64,000 nucleotides of DNA from contig CABFPE010000348.1 in assembly GCA_900660155.1 (NCBI GenBank), forward strand, positions 68,307 to 132,306. Reading direction: 5' to 3'. The notes under the pieces were generated by a model that did not search any database, was not told where the DNA came from, and saw nothing but the letters and a program-made list of their open reading frames with translations. This stretch comes from Hofstenia miamia. Lineage: Eukaryota > Xenacoelomorpha > Acoela > Hofsteniidae. Of this stretch, positions 32,785-42,988 are shown one piece after another (positions within the stretch are counted from its first letter, which is position 1; every line of letters begins with the position of its first letter). The translations under genes and the position numbers were made by a program.

Positions 32785-33371
32785 TGTAACATCCTCTACG
32801 AGGCATCACTGCTATTTATCCCTTGCTACTGTATAACACTAGTCGTAGTTTTGCGGGGAGGGATTTACCTAATTAGATACTGCTTGGCTTTTGTTTCTAT
32901 TAACTTAATGTAACTAGATTTAACTGTTCACTATTTAGGTGATGAAGCCATGTGGGAGTTTCTCCAGTGATCGATAGTGGGCATCTGCCTGAAGCCAACT
33001 CCACATCCAGTTTCACCAACTCCTCCGATGCTTCATTTGATTGAGTTCCACGCCTAAGCTCATTGATACAATTTATGTGTACCTTATCCTAGCTCAGTGC
33101 ATACTCAAGACATGACACAATTCAACTTAAACTCTAAATATATTAGTTTTGAGCAGATTCCTAACTTACATTTATAAATTAATACATGTATGGTCACTTT
33201 ATCAGTCATTTATTGGTCATCAATTTGGATCTAAAATAGTATTAATATATTTCCTAAGTTTCAGTCATCCAACCATTTGTTTGCAGTTGATTATTTTGAT
33301 ACATGTAGTAAGTGATCGCTAGTTGACTAATCAAGAGAAAACCCCTATACCTAACCTATGTGCACTTTCAT
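32785..33371 (-). repeat. Partial LTR of the A/B family, cut by a single-n join
   Basis: It starts TGTAACATCCTCTACGAGG and follows the LTR at 33826-34781 closely, including ATTTAGGTGATGAAGCC and ACCCCTATACCTAACC. It stops at the n at 33372, in the middle of the LTR (TGCACTTTCA), where gag sequence is abruptly joined. It misses an internal block relative to the full LTR (the text equivalent to 34175-34255). Confidence 0.8.
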
Positions 33372-33372
33372 N

Positions 33373-33825
33373 GTTCTATTTCGTGTTTTAGGAGTGCTTC
33401 GTTTTCCTGGCTCTTCCTCAGCATATCAATTATGTCTGTGGGTTTGTCTCTGGGGTTTTGTCTCTGGGGTGAATTGAGGGATTGCAATTCCATGTCATTG
33501 GCTGAGTTCTCACCAATGTATGGTGATGATATTGTTCTAGGGGTTACTGCCTTGATTGCAGTTTTCTTTGCACTGCCTTTCTTACCTTTTGTCATTTTTT
33601 TTCTTTGGTTTGTAGTGGTCTTCCATTTTTTTGATCGCAATTCTGGGATCCTGTTAAAGTGCTTTGGTTTGGTTTTAGGTAATTCTCTCTATTAACTGGT
33701 TGATTTTCCATGTAACCATCTGTTGCTTACTTTCACTTTCACTTGTAGCTCTTGTCATTGTATGTGGGTAGTTCCACTGAATGTTTCTTTTTAAGAGTTG
33801 CTGTTCTTGGCTGTCATGGTCGCCT
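33373..33825 (-). pseudogene. N-terminal gag fragment of a further A/B-family element
   Basis: On the minus strand the segment next to the LTR reads MTKGKKGSAKKTAIKAVTPR, then ANDMELQSLNSPQRQ, then LRKSQENEALLKHEIE, the basic N-terminus and start of the coiled coil of Gag. It is the equivalent of 48355-48520 in element B and 14354-14551 in element A. It is cut by the n at 33372. A leader and a damaged primer-binding-site region (33800-33825) separate it from the LTR. Confidence 0.7.
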
Positions 33826-34781
33826 CGTAACATCCTCTACCAGGCATCACTGCTATTTATCTCTTGCTACTGTATAACACTAGTCATAGTTTTGCAGGTA
33901 GGGATTTACCTAATTAGATACTGCTTAGCTTTTGTTTCTATTAACTTAATGTAACTAGATTTAACTGTTAACTATTTAGGTGATGAAGCCATGCAGCAGT
34001 TTCTCCAGTGATTGATAGAAGGCATTTGCCCAAAGCTAATCTCCACATCCAGTTTCACCAACTCCTTTGATGTTTCATTTGATTGAGTTCCACACCTCAG
34101 CTCATTGATACAATTTATGTGTACCTTATCCTAGCTCAGTGCATACTCAAGACATGACACAATTTGACTTAAACTCTATTTTGTAAATTGTTCTATTTGT
34201 TACTAGCTGCTTGCTTTATACTACATGTAGCCATTACTGAAATATATTGGCATCTCTAAATATATTAGTTTCAAGCAGCTTCCTAACTTACATTTATAAA
34301 TTAATACATGTATGGTCACTTTATCAGTCATTTATTGGTCATCAATTTGGATCTAAAATAGTATTAATATATTTCCTAAGTTTCAGTCATCCAACCATTT
34401 GTTCACAGTTGATTATTTCGATACATGTAGTAAGTGATCGCTAGTTGACTAATTGAGAGAAAACCCCTATACCTAACCTATGTGCACTTTCATAGTCTGG
34501 CACAGGGACCCTTGAATCGTTCTCTATGATGGATCCAGACCACTACTAAACACCACTCAATTAGCTCAACATCATATTAAATAATCAAACCATTATAGTA
34601 GAACAAAATAAGAATTCTGAAAAAAATTCTTTATCAATTGCTTACAGTATTTAATTTGTATTTACATCTAAATTAATCTAATTGATCTAAATACAATATT
34701 TCTAATAATTGTTTCTTCGATCTTAGTCTCTCTCTGCTCGATGTTTGCAGCTTATTTTTGATTTGTTTGGATGATGCTACA
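33826..34781 (-). repeat. LTR, 956 bp: 3' LTR of element B, also next to a gag fragment
   Basis: On the plus strand it starts CGTAACATCCTC (TG mutated to CG) and ends GGATGATGCTACA. On the minus strand the bases before it are purine-rich (GAGGAGGGCG), as expected of a polypurine tract, which makes it the 3' LTR of the element lying at higher coordinates. On its other side it is followed by leader and gag of a second copy. Compared with 48719-49802 it lacks about 170 bp around GGTGGCTAAAAATAATGG. Confidence 0.8.
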
Positions 34782-34955
34782 CGCCCTCCTCAGCTTGCGT
34801 TATTTTTAGCACAGCTTGTTCTCCATGTACCAGCATGTCCGCCTTCTGAATTATTGATTCCACCTGTTGATCAGCCCATGTGGTTTTTTCAAATTCGACT
34901 TGTTTTGTCATCTTCAAGACCACCTCTCATTCAGTTGTCACTGTATTTGAGTATT

Positions 34956-35495
34956 TTAAAATTTTGCCTCTAGAATGTCCTCTGCTATCAGCATGATTTC
35001 TCTTATTTTGTTGATTTTCTGTGAGAATATTTCATAGTATTTCTGATATAGTTGTATTCCTTTGATTCTTATCATTAGTGTCATTTGCACGTCAGCCCTG
35101 CTCATGTGGGCTAAGTCTTCTCTGATCTGGTTGTCTGGGTAGAAGAACATAAATACCTTTCTTAGACTGCGGGTGTTTGCTACATCTTTATAGAAGAAGC
35201 TAATTTTGTCTCTTACTTCTTGTTTGGTTATGTTGTTTGGATCATTCTTGTTAATTTGCATCATCATTACAATTTCAACTCTTTTTGTCACGTCATAGTA
35301 ATGGTACTTTCTTTCCCAGATGTCTGTCCATACAATGTTGTTCACTCCAGAGAATAGCATTATTGCTTTTGGAGCCTGACTTTCTATTTCTTTCCTGAGA
35401 TCTTGTAGTTGTATTTTGATAGGTTTCCCTTGTGTGTACAATTGATATGGCGTTATCATGCCTTCAATGTATACTCTTTCCCTCTCTGTTATCAT
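34956..35495 (-). CDS. Third ORF of element B, C-terminal part, unknown function
   Basis: An open frame of 179 codons ends 175 bp before the 3' LTR. The text is charged and helix-like, rich in Ile, Met, Lys and Asp: MITERERVYIEGMITPYQLY, then WTDIWERKYHYYDVTKRVEI, then MFFYPDNQIREDLAHMSRAD, and a terminal IREIMLIAEDILEAKF. There is no signal peptide, transmembrane segment or cysteine cluster, which argues against an envelope glycoprotein. It overlaps the upstream frame (35464-36195) by 32 nt in another frame. The two are probably one ancestral protein separated by an indel. I recognise no family. Confidence 0.6.
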   Translation of the reverse strand: MITERERVYIEGMITPYQLYTQGKPIKIQLQDLRKEIESQAPKAIMLFSGVNNIVWTDIWERKYHYYDVTKRVEIVMMMQINKNDPNNITKQEVRDKISFFYKDVANTRSLRKVFMFFYPDNQIREDLAHMSRADVQMTLMIRIKGIQLYQKYYEIFSQKINKIREIMLIAEDILEAKF

Positions 35496-36195
35496 TCTTC
35501 AACATTATGTCTTTCAACTTCTTATAGTCGTCACGTTCTATTATTCCCTTTGCCTTTTTCTCCGTATTCACATACAACTTATATTCGTGCAGGAATGTTT
35601 TCGCGACTTTAACTTCTTTCAGTAGTCTCCAGTGTGGGAGGACCATTGTTATTGCAATCGTTTCTGGCAGTGTGCAGATTAAGATCTTTGTTTCAATTTG
35701 TCTTTCAATGTGTGGGTATGAACCTTCCATTGCCAGTGCCATTGCTAGGCCTATTGTTGCGGGGTAATTCATTTTCACTTCCAGGATGGTATTCCAGAAT
35801 GCTTGCGTGAGTCCCCTGCTACTTAGTTTTAATCGTATTTCTTCTTTGATGTCTATTCTTGCTGTTATACCTTCGACATCTACTGCCAACTGGTTGTATG
35901 GTTTTAATAATTCTTCCAGTTCCATTCTCATAAATGCTTCCATAAACATCAACTTCATTGTTGCCACTGTTTGTTGTTCTCTAATGTTTTGGAAATTCCT
36001 TTCTTTGATATCTCTGGTTTCTCTGGTGACTTTTATTTCAACTAGGAACCATTCATCATCAGTATCAATCCATTCTATTGTTCTTGCTGGGCTTATTTCT
36101 CCCCACTTTTCTATGTTTATCCTGTCAAATGTCTGCTGAGTTTTGGGAGACAACAGTAGTTGTGAGGATGTTAACAACTTCTCCTCTTCCATCAT
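35464..36195 (-). CDS. Third ORF of element B, central part, unknown function
   Basis: 243 codons from ATG 36195. Its ATG overlaps the TGA of the preceding frame (ATGA, 36195-36192). Text: MMEEEKLLTSSQLLLSPKTQ, then WGEISPARTIEWIDTDDEWF, then a heptad-like MKLMFMEAFMRMELEELLKP, then LTQAFWNTILEVKMNYPATI and GLAMALAMEGSYPHIERQ. It is soluble, mainly helical in appearance and without zinc motifs. Downstream of integrase, where env or accessory genes sit in some Ty3/gypsy lineages, a protein of this kind is unusual. A relic with a shared motif lies at about 51.5-51.85 kb. Confidence 0.6.
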   Translation of the reverse strand: MMEEEKLLTSSQLLLSPKTQQTFDRINIEKWGEISPARTIEWIDTDDEWFLVEIKVTRETRDIKERNFQNIREQQTVATMKLMFMEAFMRMELEELLKPYNQLAVDVEGITARIDIKEEIRLKLSSRGLTQAFWNTILEVKMNYPATIGLAMALAMEGSYPHIERQIETKILICTLPETIAITMVLPHWRLLKEVKVAKTFLHEYKLYVNTEKKAKGIIERDDYKKLKDIMLKNDNREGKSIH

Positions 36196-36808
36196 TTCTC
36201 CTTGTGTCTCATTTCATCATTTCCACACTTCGTATAATTTTTGTGAGTGTGCATCATGGGCTGTTTGTATCTTTCCATCTTGCATTCTAGTATTTTCTGC
36301 ACATTCTTTTGTACTACTGTTTTCCTGATTTCTTCTGTGCTCACTAGTTTCTGTTTAATGATTTTTCTTGTAGTTATCCATGGTTGGTTTTCCATTTGTC
36401 TCATTCGTGTTTCGGATGTTGCTCCTCACATATATTTCTTCATTGGTTCATCAAATATTGTGATTTCGCTTGGACATATCCCCATCTTGTTAGCTATATC
36501 TATTATTGACATTTTCCCCATTGGGCTCTCATTCATTATCATTTGGCTGAGTATTTTTTCCATTGTCTGTACTGGCTTTTCTGATCTGTTTGGTGACTCC
36601 AGCCTTTCAATGTGACCTTTTAATAACAAATTTTTTGTTTGTGCGCTGATTGGAGCCATTGCTATTTCGAATTTTTTCACTTTTGCTAACTTGTGTCTGA
36701 TGTGCCACGAGATTGGAAGTTTTAGTTCTGCCTTTTCAGTTGTGAATATTGCTAATATCCATGCTGTTGTTCTGAAGCAGATTTCTGGTGCATTTTTCTC
36801 TTTGAATA
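36192..36808 (-). pseudogene. Third ORF of element B, upstream part, cut by the piggyBac insertion
   Basis: From the piggyBac junction the minus strand reads LIFKEKNAPEICFRTTAWIL, then LPISWHIRHKLAKVKKFEIA, then KMSIIDIANKMGICPSEITI, to a TGA at about 36426. It then continues in frame as MRQMENQPWITTRKIIKQKL to the TGA at 36192. Two stops and the ATGA overlap separate it from the central part. Together with 34956-36195 and the pre-piggyBac part it would make a protein of well over 600 residues. Function unknown. Confidence 0.5.
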
Positions 36809-36812
36809 TTAA

Positions 36813-39480
36813 CCCTCTACTGCATGAATTATGAAAAATTAATGAAAAAATTATTTCTTATATTTTTTAGCTTTATATGAGTGTAAATATTATTACTAAA
36901 ACTCGAAATTAAATTTTTTTTTAATTCAATTAATAATTAGAACAATTGGACATTTTCGTCCAATCATGCACACAAAACTGTATATTAAGACTAGTGCTAG
37001 GGCATTTGGTACTATGTCCCCTGAAGTGATCTACAGCTTTATCTTCAAAAATAAAATAGGTAATCAAATCAATGCTCTAATTATCAATTAAGACTATTTA
37101 AAGGGAAATACTTTTTGTGTTAATTCAAATGCAGAAATATTTGCATAAAAAGTTTGAATCTAAGTATAATCCATATGTACAAATAAAATCAACAAAAAAC
37201 ATTTATAATTCACTTCGAAAAGTTTGCACATAAAAATTTTACAAATTACAACTTATTTTATTCATTATGAAAACTACAAAAACAATTATTATTATTATTG
37301 AGGCATAAATTGATGTTGCATTTACAACATTTTATGTTTGTTTTTCCAGTGCAAAGTGGTCATTTGCAAATTTTTCTACTATCATCAACCATAGGCCAAT
37401 GTCCAACACCATCAAGTTGTAAATTCTTTGAGATATTTTTAGATGATGAAGGCCTTATTTTCTTTGTCAATGGACTTTTGGTTGGGGTACTGACTGGTCT
37501 TCCAGCTTTTCTTTTAGCTAGGTTCTTCCTTTGCTTCATTAGACTAAAAGTGATTTGCAGCTTGAAGGAAGACAAGTCAATAATTTCAGATTGTTTTGCA
37601 TTTGGATTTAGAATTTTCATGTCTCTCTTATACAAAAGCCAAGAATTCACAATCACCATATCAATCATATGGAAAATTAGTCTGTGATAAAATTTCTTGG
37701 AATGAATTGTTATTTGATAAAGAGATATCAGACAGTCAGCAAGGTCTACCCCACCCATGTGCTTGTTGTAAATCTTCACTATGTTTGGTTGGTCAATTTC
37801 AATTACTTTCTTTGCCTTTGATTCATAGTGTGACACTCTTCCAATTGGATGTTGTTTTGCTAATTTTGAAATGACATTGACGATTCTATTATCATTCCAT
37901 TTTGTGAATGTTAGTTCATAGTCATTTTCAGTCTTTGTTTTCTGTGTCATAAATGAACCTCTTCCTTTTTTCCCCAATGCTTTATCAGTTGCTAGGTTGT
38001 TATTTATACCAGGGAGTCTAGGAACTCTGACTGTTCCACAGCACCATATTTTACATCTGGCAAGATAATCCATCAAACCTACAGACGTAAACCAATTGTC
38101 AAAATACAAAATAAAGTTCTCATCCTTAGGAAGTGGATGGCACAGATGCAGGACAATGTTTGCACTTGCTCCAAGATCAGGGATATTATCATCATCCAAA
38201 GGATTTATTTTATATCCCCACTTGTGAGGTTTACTCAGTAAGTATTGCTTGCATGAATTACGACCTTTGAAAGGGACCATTTGTTCGTCAATGCAAATTG
38301 TCTGGTTCTTTGGAATTTTACTAAAGGCTGAGCATAAATGATTGACTAAGGGTCTAACTTTGAATAATTTATCATTTCCTGGATTTTTTTAATTGTCTAC
38401 TAAATGAATTTTTGATTTGATTTCTTCCCACCAATTCACAGACATTATTTCTGCTGCAATTCTGTCCATAGGGGAAAGTTTACTTGACCAATGCATCCTT
38501 GTATTTGACAATTTGCTGATAGAAAAATATATGCATAGACCAAGCCACTGTTCTAATTCTATATGATTCAATTTGAGAACTTTGTTGGGATTGATTTGAG
38601 AGGAATAAAGATTTGATTCTAAAATATTCAAGTGGCTCTAATATTTGCTCACATGTATACTTTTCTCCAAGGAATGGAAGAACAGATGTGACATCATCTT
38701 CATTTGTAGAATCATGCAAATATAATAATTTACATCTATTGACAACCCTTTTTCTTCTATAATCACTCCCAGTTGTTTCTTCAATACCACCAGTATTGCC
38801 ATTAGAGACTTTGAATACAGTTGATTCATTTGGATCTTGTTCCTCATCTAGATCTGTTTTTTCAACAATATCTTCAATGTTGAAAACTTCCATATCTGAA
38901 CAAAAAATATGAAAATAAATTTATTAGTGTGGAATGCATAAAATATGCAAATATATCATACATAAAATATATTATATGGTAGTGACCCAAAGTTTGAACA
39001 TAAAGCAATTATTTGAAAAAAAATATCAGTCAGTATCACTGACCACTGTTTTTTTCAAATAATTGACTTATATTTGAAATTTTGGTTTGTAGGAACTTTG
39101 GAGCATTACCCTAATTATTTCAACAAACAAAACATGATATATACCTCCATCTATGTTTAGAATAATATCCTCAACATCATCATTTGTATCAATATCAGAT
39201 TCATCCTTTTCTAATGATATTAGTTGAATCTGATCATCTGACCTCAAAATGCACTGTTGTAGCCTCTGTCCTTAAAATATATTGGCTGGTATACCTGTAA
39301 TACACATATAAGAATAAATAAAAACTAAAACAAAAGTGTCAGCTTGTGTGCATGAATGGACGAACTTGTCCAGTGACTTTGTGAGATGATATCTATGTTA
39401 CATTTTACAATATATCTAATTGCTTTATGTTTTCTAAATCTATGATAACAACACATCATCAGCACTTGACCAGTTGTGGT
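36813..39480 (-). mobile_element. piggyBac element nested in the third ORF of element B
   Basis: The left end is TTAA (36809-36812) followed by CCCTCTACTGCATGAATT, a piggyBac-like terminus in a TTAA target. A subterminal inverted repeat pairs 36945-36980 with 39341-39374 (TGGACATTTTCGTCC against TGGACAAGTTCGTCC, each followed by ATCATGCACAC-like text). The right terminus is therefore expected 100-150 bp beyond 39374. I could not recognise an intact terminal repeat or TTAA there, so the right boundary is approximate. A nearly full transposase lies inside. Confidence 0.75.
37260..39280 (-). pseudogene. piggyBac transposase (DDE_Tnp_1_7 type), frameshifted
   Basis: An acidic N-terminal exon (about 39277-39150: LEKDESDIDTNDDVEDIILN) precedes a GTATAT donor. 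It resumes after a TTTTTTGTTCAG acceptor at 38896 with MEVFNIEDIVEKTDLDEEQD. A frameshift lies near 38635 and a TAA near 38392. The catalytic core keeps all three acidic positions of the family: CIDEQMVPFKGR, LYFDNWFTS and KHMGGVDLADCL. The C-terminal cysteine-rich domain is readable past an in-frame TGA (CK, stop, PLC, then CCKCNINLC at about 37370-37300). piggyBac enzymes cut and paste DNA at TTAA, usually without footprint. Few mutations separate this copy from an intact gene. Confidence 0.85.
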
Positions 39481-39900
39481 TCCTGTGGGGATAGTGTCAG
39501 CCTTGAATTGCTTTTGTATCTCCAAGGTTCTTCCACCACTTACACCTTCCAGAAGGAAAGTTGAGCTGTGCACCAGTTTTCTGCATGCCCTTGAATTGGC
39601 AGTGCAGATCCCTGGTGGGAGAGGCTTCTTGTCCATTGGTCTCCCTGCCCTTGAATCAGCCTTGGGGACTACTAGGATGCCTTCTCACTCTACGTCATCT
39701 ATTTGTTGGTTCTTCATTCTCATCCCTTCTGCCCTTGTGTCAACCATCTGGTTTGAGAACTTCTGCAAGCTCTCCTTCTCCTGTTCGTGGTTAAGAGCTC
39801 CTCAGGATGTTGATTTCTGTGCATTCTCTTCTTCATCAGTTGGTGCATCATTTTCCTCTAATTTCCTAAATGCAGTTAGTTAGGCTATCTAAATTATACA
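39481..39900 (-). pseudogene. Start of the third ORF region of element B, upstream of piggyBac
   Basis: Minus-strand text between the integrase end and the piggyBac element: RKLEENDAPTDEEENAQKST, stop, HEQEKESLQKFSNQM, then GRPMDKKPLPPGIC and EGVSGGRTLEIQKQFKADTI. It is acidic, then basic. It should be continuous with 36808 once the piggyBac element is removed, but the exact junction was not resolved. Confidence 0.4.
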
Positions 39901-41364
39901 TATCATATATAATTTTGTTGCTGTTAACTCAGCATATCTTGAATTCAGCATTCTCATCTATCTTCATCTCTTCAATGTCTGCTGTTGCTCTCTTCAGGTT
40001 TTGGAAATGTAATAGTCTATTGTTATCTAGAATGTATTCCGTAGTGTTTGTGTTATCATGTGAGGGGCGGACCATACTGTTTTCAACTTCCAGACTTGGT
40101 TTGTGTCTGTGAGTTTGATTGGTGTGAATGCATATACCTTATCTCCTACTTTGTGTTTGTGCCTGTAAATTTTTTTATTGTAATTATGCTGCTGTCTCAC
40201 TGCTGATTTCTATATGTTGTGGCACATCATTTCATGGATTCCTGTAATTTGGTTCTTCAGTTGTTTTATGTATTCATTATCCAACTTTCCACTGTAGTTA
40301 GTGTATTGCATTGAAAGCAGCGTCACCACTTCTCTTCCAAACATAGCCTTGAATGGTGAGACTCCTATCATTGCATGTACTGAGGTGTTGTAATAGTATT
40401 TGATCATCTCAATGACTTCTCTCCATCTGCTTCCCCCTATCCTTGATGCTGCTACTCTAATTAACTTGATTAGTGTTCAATTGAGTTGCTCCACTGCTCC
40501 ATTGGCCTGTGGGTGGTATGCAGTTGTCCATTCACTTGCAATTTCCAGGAGTTTTGCCATCTCTTGAAAAAGCCCACTCTTGAATTGGGACCCCTTATCN
40601 ACTTTCCACTGTAGTTAGTGTATTGCATTGAAAGCAGGGTCTCTGCTTCTCTTCTGAGCATTGCCTTGAATGGTAAGACTCCCGTCATTGCATGTACCAA
40701 GGTGTTGTAATAGTATTCAATCATCTCAATGACTTCTTGAAGTTGCCCCTCTGATTAACTTTGTTAGTGTTTGATTAAGTCACTCCACCACTCCATTGGC
40801 TTGTGGATGATATGCTGTCGTTCATTCACTTGCAATCTCCAGGAGTTTTGCCATCTCTTGGAAAAGTCCGCTCTCAAATTGGGGCCCCTTATCTGTTATG
40901 ATTGTTTCCATCAGCCCAAGTTGTAGGATCCATTCTTTAAATACTAATTCCACTGTGGTTTCTGCCATGGTATTCTTCATTGGGACCATCCTTGCATATT
41001 TTGTAAAATTGTCTACCATCACCAGTAGATATTTGTAGCCTTCTGTATCCTTCAATAACATTTCCAGGTCTATGTGGACTGTTTCATTTGGTTGTGTTGC
41101 AATAATTTTCTCTAGTGGCGCCTTTTGCATCGGAAAATGTTGCTTGTTATTAAGGAGGCATGTCATGCACTTATTAATAATGTCCTTGGTAACTTTCCTC
41201 ACAGCTGTTGTTATAATCCTTGCATTGAAGGTTTTCTCTGTCTGTGTGATTCCCAGGTGGCCCTTCTCATGTATCTTCCTTATCAACTCTCTTTTGAAAT
41301 AGTCTGGTATCACAATCCAGTTATTGTTGGCTTCAACATATAGTAATCCACTTGTAGTGTTCAT
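39901..41364 (-). pseudogene. Integrase of element B
   Basis: The open part 40822-41364 has an intact zinc domain (HEKGH and CMTC), then HIDLEMLLKD (first Asp), VDNFTKYARMVPM and ITDKGPQFES (second Asp). It stops at a TGA in place of the Trp of SEWTTAYHPQ. The text resumes as TTAYHPQANGVVE, stop, LNQTLTKLI. C-terminal segments follow (YYNTSVHAMIGVSPFKAMFG; VYAFTPIKLTD; TNQVWKL). The part around 40284-40800 is represented twice on either side of the n at 40600. Confidence 0.75.
40284..40800. repeat. Duplicated integrase segment at a single-n join
   Basis: ACTTTCCACTGTAGTTAGTG at 40284 reappears at 40601 right after the n, about 317 bp further on. The copies differ at a fair number of positions (AGCGTCACCACTTCTCTTCC versus AGGGTCTCTGCTTCTCTTCT). 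Two related element copies, not two reads of one, were therefore joined here. Confidence 0.75.
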
Positions 41365-42064
41365 AGTATCCTGCTGTTAATTTTGATAGTGTTGTCTGAG
41401 GTTCTTCTATCTTTTTTATGATTTCACTAAGGACTATGTCGTCTCTTTGTTTGTCCACTATTTCTTTTTCAGATATTTCCTCCCTCATTAGTATTGGTAG
41501 CACAGCTTGGCCTTTTTTATCCAAATTTATTTCTGGCAGTCCTTTGTACTTGGGGTGTGGCAAAAATTGGAATTGTTTTTTTTCTCCATCTATTTTTACT
41601 GCATCTCTCTGGTATTCTGGTAGTGATATCCAGAAGTCTGTGTTGTTATGTAACATGCCTTTCCTATGCTCGATTGTGAATGTGAGCTTGTTTAAATATT
41701 TGATCCATTGTGACACTATTCTGGACTTATCTCCAGAAAACTTCTTCAACCAAGCTAGTCCACTGTTGTCTGTGCATACCCTAAACTCTCTACTGATGAA
41801 GAAGTGTTGAAATTTTTTAATACTTTTGATTAATGCGAGCATCTCTACTTTGGTAGATCTGTAATTTTCTTTGCTTGCTCTCAGCTTGTGACTAAAAAAC
41901 TGAATAGGCACTTCTTTTCCATTTTTCACTTGTCCCAGTGTGGCCCTGATTGCCACTTTGCTTGCATTGCAATCTAGTATGAATTTTTCATTGTAGTCCA
42001 GTGTGTTAAGGAATGGTAGTTTTGCCAATTCTTCTTTAATATTATCCAGTTCTTGCTGCTCCTG
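41333..42064 (-). pseudogene. RNase H domain of element B
   Basis: 231 codons: FILDCNASKVAIRATLGQVK, IQFFSHKLRASKENYRSTKV, EMLALIKSIKKFQHFF, VCTDNSGLAWLKKFSGDKSR and TFTIEHRKGMLHNNTDFW. The classic second catalytic Asp (TDN) and the H..KGxxN..D end are present, but the first active-site Asp of DCDAS reads DCNAS. The frame is separated from the reverse transcriptase only by a TGA at 42062-42064 that replaces a Trp kept in element A. Its C-terminal end overlaps the integrase start. Confidence 0.8.
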
Positions 42065-42988
42065 TCAGGTCCATACAAATGGTACTGATTTTCTCATTAA
42101 TCTTGGCATCTTCACTGTCTTACCAGCTGTGTTCAGAATGAAAGTTCTGTAATAATTGAAGAATCCCATAATCCTCTGTATGTCTTTCTTGTTGTTTGGC
42201 TTTTCTATTTTCCAGATCATTTCTCTGGTGTTATCCTTCATGCATATCCTGCCTTTCTCTATGGTTCTTCTGAGAAATACTATTTTCTCTTTGAGAATGT
42301 TGCATTTATTCCCATTAATTTGAAGTCCTGCATTTTCCAGAATTGTTAGTGTTGTCTCTAATTTTTCCAGGTGTTCTTGGATTGTGTCACTAGTTACTAT
42401 GATGTCGTCTATATAGGCATCAACCCCTTCTTCCATTCTATGTGTCTTATTCTTTAACACTTTCATAATATACCTCTGGCAAGTTGCTGGTGTGTTACAC
42501 AGGCCAAACACCATATATATCCATTCATATAGCCCATAGGGAGTTATGAATGCTGTCTTCTCAATATTGTCCTCTTCCAACTTTACTTGCCCATAGACTT
42601 TGCATGTGTCTAGTGTTGTAAAATATTTATGCTTACTGGCTTCATAGAGCATGTCCTCTATCCGTGGTAGAGGATATGAATCATTTTTTGTCACTTTGTT
42701 TAATTTGCGAAAATCTATGCATAGGCAATACTTATCTCCCAACTTTACAAATATGGTTGGTGCTGTGTATAGGCTCTTGCTATGGCGGATAATTTTGTTG
42801 TCAATTAGTTCTTCCAGTATGTGATTATATTCATCTTTCATCTGTTTGGGTACCCTTCTGACTGGCAGCTTGATGAGTTTGTCCATTGTTGTGACTTTTC
42901 TGTGTTTCTTGCCCACTGCCTGCCCCATGCTTATCTCTCCATAGTTAAATATACATTTATGTTTTTCTAGCAATTTCCTTAGTTGCAT
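42065..42988 (-). CDS. Reverse transcriptase of element B
   Basis: An uninterrupted 307-codon frame covers the whole RT: N-terminal MGQAVGKKHRKVTTMDK, LPVRRVPKQMKDEY, CLCIDFRKLNKVTKNDSYPL, TTLDTCKVYGQV (first catalytic Asp, about residue 127), GLYEWIYMVFGLCNTPAT, the YIDD box at residues 192-195, and the connection KKDIQRIMGFFNYYRTF. Such enzymes copy the element RNA into DNA inside the Gag particle. It is part of a gag-pol polyprotein, so it does not start with its own Met. Stops bound it on both sides. Confidence 0.88.
   Translation of the reverse strand: MQLRKLLEKHKCIFNYGEISMGQAVGKKHRKVTTMDKLIKLPVRRVPKQMKDEYNHILEELIDNKIIRHSKSLYTAPTIFVKLGDKYCLCIDFRKLNKVTKNDSYPLPRIEDMLYEASKHKYFTTLDTCKVYGQVKLEEDNIEKTAFITPYGLYEWIYMVFGLCNTPATCQRYIMKVLKNKTHRMEEGVDAYIDDIIVTSDTIQEHLEKLETTLTILENAGLQINGNKCNILKEKIVFLRRTIEKGRICMKDNTREMIWKIEKPNNKKDIQRIMGFFNYYRTFILNTAGKTVKMPRLMRKSVPFVWT

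Noticed and set aside
34956..36808. Envelope identity for the third ORF of element B
   Set aside because: The text is soluble and charged throughout, with no membrane anchor. Called unknown instead.
40821..42064. TGA recoded as tryptophan
   Set aside because: Two Trp-to-TGA changes occur in element B, but element A keeps TGG at the RT/RNase H site, other stops are TAA or replace other residues, and the F-box gene uses TGG. Ordinary decay explains it.
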